NCBI RefSeq assembly: GCF_000516985.1
Contig: NW_006917091.1
Span: 1-64,000 of the forward strand
Direction of reading: 5' to 3'
Origin: Pestalotiopsis fici W106-1
Lineage: Eukaryota > Ascomycota > Sordariomycetes > Amphisphaeriales > Sporocadaceae
Length of the DNA stretch: 64,000 nt
The translations under genes and the position numbers were made by a program. Below are positions 59,040 to 64,000 of this stretch, in pieces; the first letter of the stretch is position 1; each line of letters opens with the position of its first letter. The notes beneath the pieces are model-generated. The model worked only from the letters and a program-made list of their open reading frames with translations. It did not search any database and was not told the DNA's origin.

Positions 59040-59616
59040 TAATAGTGACGGAACTCAAACAGATATAGTAATCGAAGTGACGAATACGCCCGTATCCGGA
59101 GATGGTATATTTGACCAATAATGGTTGATCTATCACAACGTCTCAACGTGATATAGCGAAACGCAAATCCATATCGCAGCCCCGCATTTCAACTCCTCAT
59201 CATGGCAGGTACTTTGTGCCAGGTCCAATGACATAAGCAATGTACCTTGTGATGCGCCGGTGTCCGTGAAGGTTACCCTGTCGCACTTCCAAACAGAATT
59301 CTATACTGGTATTGCTGCTTACTCTAATGCACAATGACCTAGTGCAGCTTGGGGCTATATGGCCAGACTCTACCAACAGAAAATCAAGATTTTGTCATGG
59401 TTATGATACGCAATATGACCAGCTTATTCTACTTTATTTCTGTAAGAGATGACCCTCATGACAGGAGAAACAATGCTGAGGTCTTGATTTGGCACTCAGA
59501 GTGGCAACATATCCGGTCTACAGAATTGAATAATGTTTCGTGGAAGTTATTGCTTAGGGTTTTCTTCTCAAAATACATATTCAACTGTACTAAACACGCT
59601 AATCATGTAGGTCAAA
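59040..59616. other. Intergenic
   Basis: 577 bp between transporter 2 and GAL7-type gene; no feature recognised. Confidence 0.45.
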
Positions 59617-61128
59617 TTAGACTCTGATACATTTGCCCATTATCCTTCGCCACCAAGAACTGCGTTTCTCTTTACGGCCACCTGATTCTTTGGCGCAGGA
59701 GGTAGATTGACTTCCTGCTTCGTCAGGCGACTCTGAGCCCGTAGACTTGACAGAAGGCTCCGAAAGCCGCGCCAAGGAAGCCCTCAGCTGTGCCGAAGCA
59801 TCTTCTGGCGTGATCTCACGCGTTGGTTCTCCGTATAGCTCGTAGCCTCCGAAAAACTTCTTAATTGATGGAAATAACAAAGGTGGGCTGAAATGAACAT
59901 GAAGATAGCTGCTTTCCAGATCTTCACCCGTCGCATTCAAAGGGGCCTGGTGGATAGCCGATACTGGAGATTACATCAGCGATAATGGTCTGTGATCAGG
60001 TCGAGCCAACGCCCAATTCGCAGAATTCGTACCGTAAGGGAAAGTAATGCCAAGTAAATTGTCATAGATTCTGTTCAGTTGCAGCATGGCTTCAGAGAAG
60101 AACAACTTCTCCGAGGCTGTCAGATGAGCCAAGCTCGGTACGTGGCGTTTTGGTAATAGGAGGACTTCGTACGGCCAGACGGCCCACCAGGGACAGACTG
60201 CCAGGAATCCTTCATTTTGCCACACAACTCGCTCTTGTTTGTCCATTTCAAGACTCACATAGGCGCCTAACAAATGTGCGCCGCAATTCTCCTCGCGATA
60301 TTTCTTCATCTGAGCCTGTTCTTTTCTTGGTTCGTCTGGCATGCTTGAAGTGATCCAGATTTGGCCGTGGGGATGGGGATTGGAGGCGCCCACAATGGAT
60401 CCATTGTTATCAAATATTTGCATGTATACCAGATCACGTGCGTCTGAGGAGCTCCCGTCGGTGAATGTTGTCTGCGAAGCTCCTGGGTCCGGTAGATTCT
60501 GTTTCAGCGGATTATCAGGCGAAAGGTGGATGGCGTAGAGTTTGGCCCAGGCCTCAATAATGCAATGAACTTCCTCGATGGTCATATCGGAGATTTTGTA
60601 GTGGTGATTCGACGAATAAGAAAGAACGTAGCATCGGCCGACTACGGGTTCGATGCGCAAAAGCCCCAAAGAGCTTGCTAAGAAAATTGTTAGAATTAGC
60701 AGTGAATACATACGGAATAAGCGGATGCCAGTTAAATATACCGAAAGAAGTCTCACAACCTCCCTCATTCATAGTTACCGTGCTATAATCATTTTCGAAG
60801 AGAAAAGTTCCAACGTATTTGGGGTTTCGCTGCCCCGATGCCCTGAGATTACCAGGACACAGGTAGCACAGCAACGACTATCAGCTAAAATCATCTACAG
60901 TATTTCTTACAAAAACTCACCTTTGGATCATAAACCTTCCTTTCATCAATCGCCACCGGTTCCCGCTGACCCCTGGGTTTCATCTCTTCAGAAATGACCT
61001 CTACCCGAAGCTTTTGGGACTTACAGTCTTGGTCGCTTGTTTTTGTGTGGGGAAGCAAGCAACACCCACGAACCTCGCAGTGGGTCAAATCTCCGGTGCG
61101 CGTGACCGCTAAGAGAAATAGCAGACAT
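59617..61128 (-). CDS. gal7: Galactose-1-phosphate uridylyltransferase
   Basis: Five exons (61128-61025, 60972-60921, 60877-60742, 60677-60033, 59963-59617) give 427 residues. An ATG at 61137 in frame is also possible. The joined protein begins [16 protein letters not shown], then [34 protein letters not shown] and [10 protein letters not shown]. The catalytic NPHPHGQIW and the C-terminal [14 protein letters not shown] complete the GALT pattern. The enzyme moves UMP from UDP-glucose to galactose-1-phosphate in the Leloir pathway, in the cytosol. The second intron (60920-60878) is short, and the first junction was fixed by the family motif RPxLGQxE. It is next to sugar-type transporters. Confidence 0.92.
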
Positions 61129-61889
61129 ATTCCCCATAGCACATTGCAGCATGAATTAGTAAAGTTGGGTGATTCCAAAGGACTATGTCTTCTATATGCC
61201 CTTATAGCGATTATCTGTAGTTACAAAATACTTGGCATTATTACGGATTTTGCGTACATAATCAAAAGGTACTTGGATTTCTTGAAAAACGAACAACCAG
61301 CATATTTAACTTGTAATCTTGCACAGCATTTGCAGTAACCTTGCAGGGGGTCTTGTGTAATCTTGCAGGATGTCTGGTGTAATCTTGCAGTGTCCCTGGT
61401 GTAATCTTGCAGTGTCCCTGGTGTAATCTTGCAGGATGTCTGGTGTAATCTTGCAGTGTCCCTGGTGCAATTGTGCAGGGTGTCTGGTGTAAGTTTGCAG
61501 GGCGTCATTTACAACGCTGCATCGCAAATATACTACAAAGTATTGTATGAAGGACAAAAATCACCAAGATCAAAGTTTTATTAATTGGATATGCTTTTAA
61601 GAACCAGTCTGAATTGCCCGGACGGCGATTATTATGTCAAGTCATACAGGGGAAGGCCTTGGGGAATAATTAAGCCGAGCTTTTGAAAATGGTATCTGGT
61701 AAAAGACTGGTTTCTCACCCCGACTTGCGTATTTCCCGAGCTTTTGACTGGTACGGCTGGTAGACCTAGGCTCGGCGACGAACGCACATCTAGATTACCA
61801 TGCAAAATCGTAATTACTCGAACGTGTAGCTGTAGGGAGAATATCCTAACTAAAGAACAGAAGAGGAGCATTACAATAACAATGCTTTC
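61129..61889. other. Intergenic with tandem repeat
   Basis: 760 bp between the gal7-type start and the ABC transporter 3' end, mostly AT-moderate and including the repeat at 61335-61505. Confidence 0.5.
61335..61505. repeat. 22-23-bp tandem repeat array
   Basis: About seven to eight imperfect units on the word TGGTGTAATCTTGCAG(T/G)(G/A)TC(C/T)C, alternating between GTGTCCC and GATGTC endings. Each unit contains CTTGCAG, which on the plus strand resembles a 3' splice acceptor, so spurious exons may be predicted here. Confidence 0.85.
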
Positions 61890-64000
61890 TTATCCCAGTC
61901 CTGTCAACTGAGAAATGGTGGACGGCACCAAGTCCCGTCTCACTTCCTGCATTGTACCATCTGCCATCAGTACCACTGCGTCTCTACCCATCTTTGTGCG
62001 CAGGTTATCCAGCCTATGAGCAATGATTACCACAGTGTGGCCATTCTGTGTGAATTCCTCGTCAATGATGCGGTAGATGTTTGACTCTGTTGTGGTATCA
62101 AGAGACGACGTAATCTCGTCTAGCACAACCACTGGCGTCAGTCCTGCTGCTCGCAGCCCGCCAGCTTTGACGAGAGCTCGGCAGATTGAGAGTAATTGGC
62201 ATTGTCCCGCAGACAGGTTCTGAAATGCCGACATCTTTTGATCGAGTACCGGATGCTCACCAACGCTGGAAATCAACAGGCCTCTTTCCACACTCTTCTC
62301 GCTCCCCGCAAAGTGTGACCAAAGGCCCGTTTTACTTAGTGCATCAATCAACTCTTTGTCCGTGACGGAGCAATCTGGATTCAGGTTAAAGCGCAAGGTT
62401 TCTTCTGGTAGAAGCAAGGCATCTTGCGTCACTGCAATGAAGCATCGTTGCCGTAGCAGATCAAGCCTGACGCGGCTTATATCTATCCCATCTAGCATAA
62501 TCTTGCCAGATTGCAACTCCAGAAGCCTCAGAAGCGTCAATAGCAATGTACTCTTTCCACTGCAAACAGACATCAGCCGATGTATGATATGGCCTTCGGA
62601 AGATAGGTACTACTAACCTGCCTGTACGGCCGCAGACGATGAGCTTCTGGCCTGGGCTAATATCGAGGCTGAAATTTACAATCGCAGCAGAATCGGAGCT
62701 GGAATTGTCAATTAGCTGTGGAGAACGTGCCGCATTCACAAGAGGCTCTCACTGATAGGCGGCAGTTATGCCTTGAAATTCGACGCGTCCAGCGGAGGGC
62801 CAATTTTGAGGCGGCTCAAAGCCCCAACTCAGTCCACCCTCAACAGGAGTTGTGTTTTGAAGTGTTTTCAGGCGAGAAATTGCGCCGAGCGAAATTTCAA
62901 AGATCGTCCAGTTTTCCACAAGCTTGAGTAGTGTTGTATTTGCGACGAGCATAATGTTGAGAGCAATTCCGACTTGTGCCCCACTGACATACTCTCGCAG
63001 AACTACAGCTATGATGATCGACATTGTAGCCACGCCCGCGACTAGGAGATCCAGTACGAGGTTCAACCATCTCTGCAGGCACAAAAGTAGGAACTCTGGG
63101 CGCTGGGAATGTTCGACGCTGCGGACATTGGCCCGGGTAATGGCTTTGGACCAACCAAAAGCGCGTATCGTTTCGAGGCCTTCAACCTGAAAGGGTATCA
63201 GATTAATAGTACGTCCAAACAGGGCAATAATTACGCACAGACTCAAGAAAGCTTGAAAACACGCTGGCTCGGGCCTCCAGTTCCAAGTAACGCAGTTGCC
63301 GTGATGATCGAAGATAGACTTTTTGTACAATGTAAATCAATGGAATGCAAATTGGGAACAAAATCGTAAGCCATATTTCAGCCGTGCAAAGTACTATTAT
63401 CTGCATGGCGAGCTTGCACACCTCTGTGTCTTGTTAGCTGAATGATGCCTAAGCGTCGTACATCAAACCCACGAGTGACGATAGTCTGTAGCGCCGAGGG
63501 TAGCTGTTTGTCGATGAGTTGAATATCTTGACTGAATCTAAAGAGGGCATATTAATATTGATTAGGTGTAGGCAGCCAAGCGTCCGTACCTATTTAGGAT
63601 CGAACCATTGTCTGTGGTTGAGAAGAAAGATAATGGAGCACTAAAGTCTCATCAATTCCGATCACTAAACACGATGAGTAGAATAAAACCGCACGTACCT
63701 CATAATGATCTTCAATAGACGATCATGTATTCCGGCTCCCGATTGAGGAGCAAGTCGCATCAGGACGACCCTTGCAGTGATAATTAGCCATACCCAGGCG
63801 TTTGATAGGCAGGAAACTCACCAGGCTTGAGCACTTGTGGTTACCCATGACACCACGGAGAAGCATATGTAGCCCATGATATAGTATGTCGTGGTACTAT
63901 TACCCACCTCGGTCCACAGACGAAGCCAGTACTGTGGCATCGTGATGCAGAAAGAATATATAGATGTGTCGCAGACAAGGTAGAAGATGTTCACAAACTT
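61890..64000 (-). pseudogene. ABCC-type multidrug ABC transporter, 3' part, in-frame stop
   Basis: The gene runs off the right edge; only its C-terminal half is present. Readable pieces in order (minus strand): LSAPLSFFSTTDNGSILNRF near 63630-63580, the second transmembrane domain FSQDIQLIDKQLPSAL (63550-63500) and VEGLETIRAFGW (about 63188), and the second nucleotide-binding domain. Walker A GRTGSGKST spans an intron (62617-62560), with the LSAGQ signature, Walker B VVVLDEITSSLD and IIAHRL following. The last exon is 62559-61890. In the exon before Walker A a TGA sits in frame at 62749-62751 between AAYQ and EPLVNAARS; no GT-AG intron of normal size removes it. A CGA-to-TGA change would explain it. 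So the copy is probably non-functional, unless this base is a sequencing error. Confidence 0.75.

Noticed and set aside
60878..61024. gal7-type gene lacking its N-terminus
   Set aside because: Splicing at CCCAG|GGGTCAG joins HRRFDP...KRPRL with GQREP and restores the full start.
61335..61505. CRISPR array
   Set aside because: Units abut directly without spacers of variable sequence and the genome is eukaryotic.
63203..63421. Separate small membrane-protein gene
   Set aside because: The frame is an exon of the ABC transporter (IRAFGW follows in frame after an intron).

Overview
The window is nuclear DNA from a filamentous ascomycete (Pezizomycotina). The evidence is short introns (about 38-100 nt, GTRNGT...YAG), gene types typical of moulds (GH7 cellulase, DHA1 transporter, NmrA-like reductase, LaeA-like methyltransferase, HCA59-family spliceosome protein) and a 4.7 kb extremely AT-rich block that looks like repeat-induced point mutation (RIP). 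A hypocrealean or other sordariomycete is my guess; the sequence alone does not fix the species. Most genes were rebuilt exon by exon by following reading frame and family similarity across introns, and those exon limits are given in the entries.

Layout. 1-4.69 kb: RIP-decayed repeat, then a 5'-truncated fungal transcription factor (5.0-5.8 kb). 6-7.1 kb: NmrA/epimerase-like reductase. 8.7-10.1 kb: GH7 endoglucanase. 10.2-12.9 kb: orphan exon, acylphosphatase and, divergently, an HCA59/Tls1-like protein. 13.4-14.8 kb: FAD monooxygenase with an inverted-repeat motif upstream. 16.2-22 kb: an ankyrin protein and an SPX-ankyrin-GDPD glycerophosphodiester phosphodiesterase (GDE1 type). 22-26.4 kb: 4.4 kb without a recognisable gene, leading into a drug:H+ antiporter (26.4-28.5 kb). 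29-30.3 kb: aldo-keto reductase.

30.7-51.2 kb is an accessory-looking block: a possible PhyH-like protein, a divergent phosphomannomutase, a pyranose 2-oxidase, a GT25-type glycosyltransferase, a secreted repeat protein made of at least 12 Kex2-cleavable 13-residue units (interrupted by a 100-N assembly gap), a membrane-anchored carboxylesterase transcribed divergently from it, a membrane-anchored PrnB/IDO-superfamily protein, a vanillyl-alcohol-oxidase-type flavoprotein and a LaeA-like methyltransferase. The repeat precursor with oxidases, a methyltransferase and an esterase around it is the best candidate in this window for an undescribed peptide system. No UstYa/DUF3328 gene is present, so it would not be a classical dikaritin locus.

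51-64 kb: degenerate GTGCAGTGG-type minisatellites, a zinc-finger DEDDh exonuclease that lacks the first-motif glutamate, two triose-phosphate/nucleotide-sugar-type transporters (one with a 6-nt microexon), a galactose-1-phosphate uridylyltransferase, a 22-23 bp tandem repeat, and the 3' part of an ABCC transporter that runs off the window and carries an in-frame TGA.
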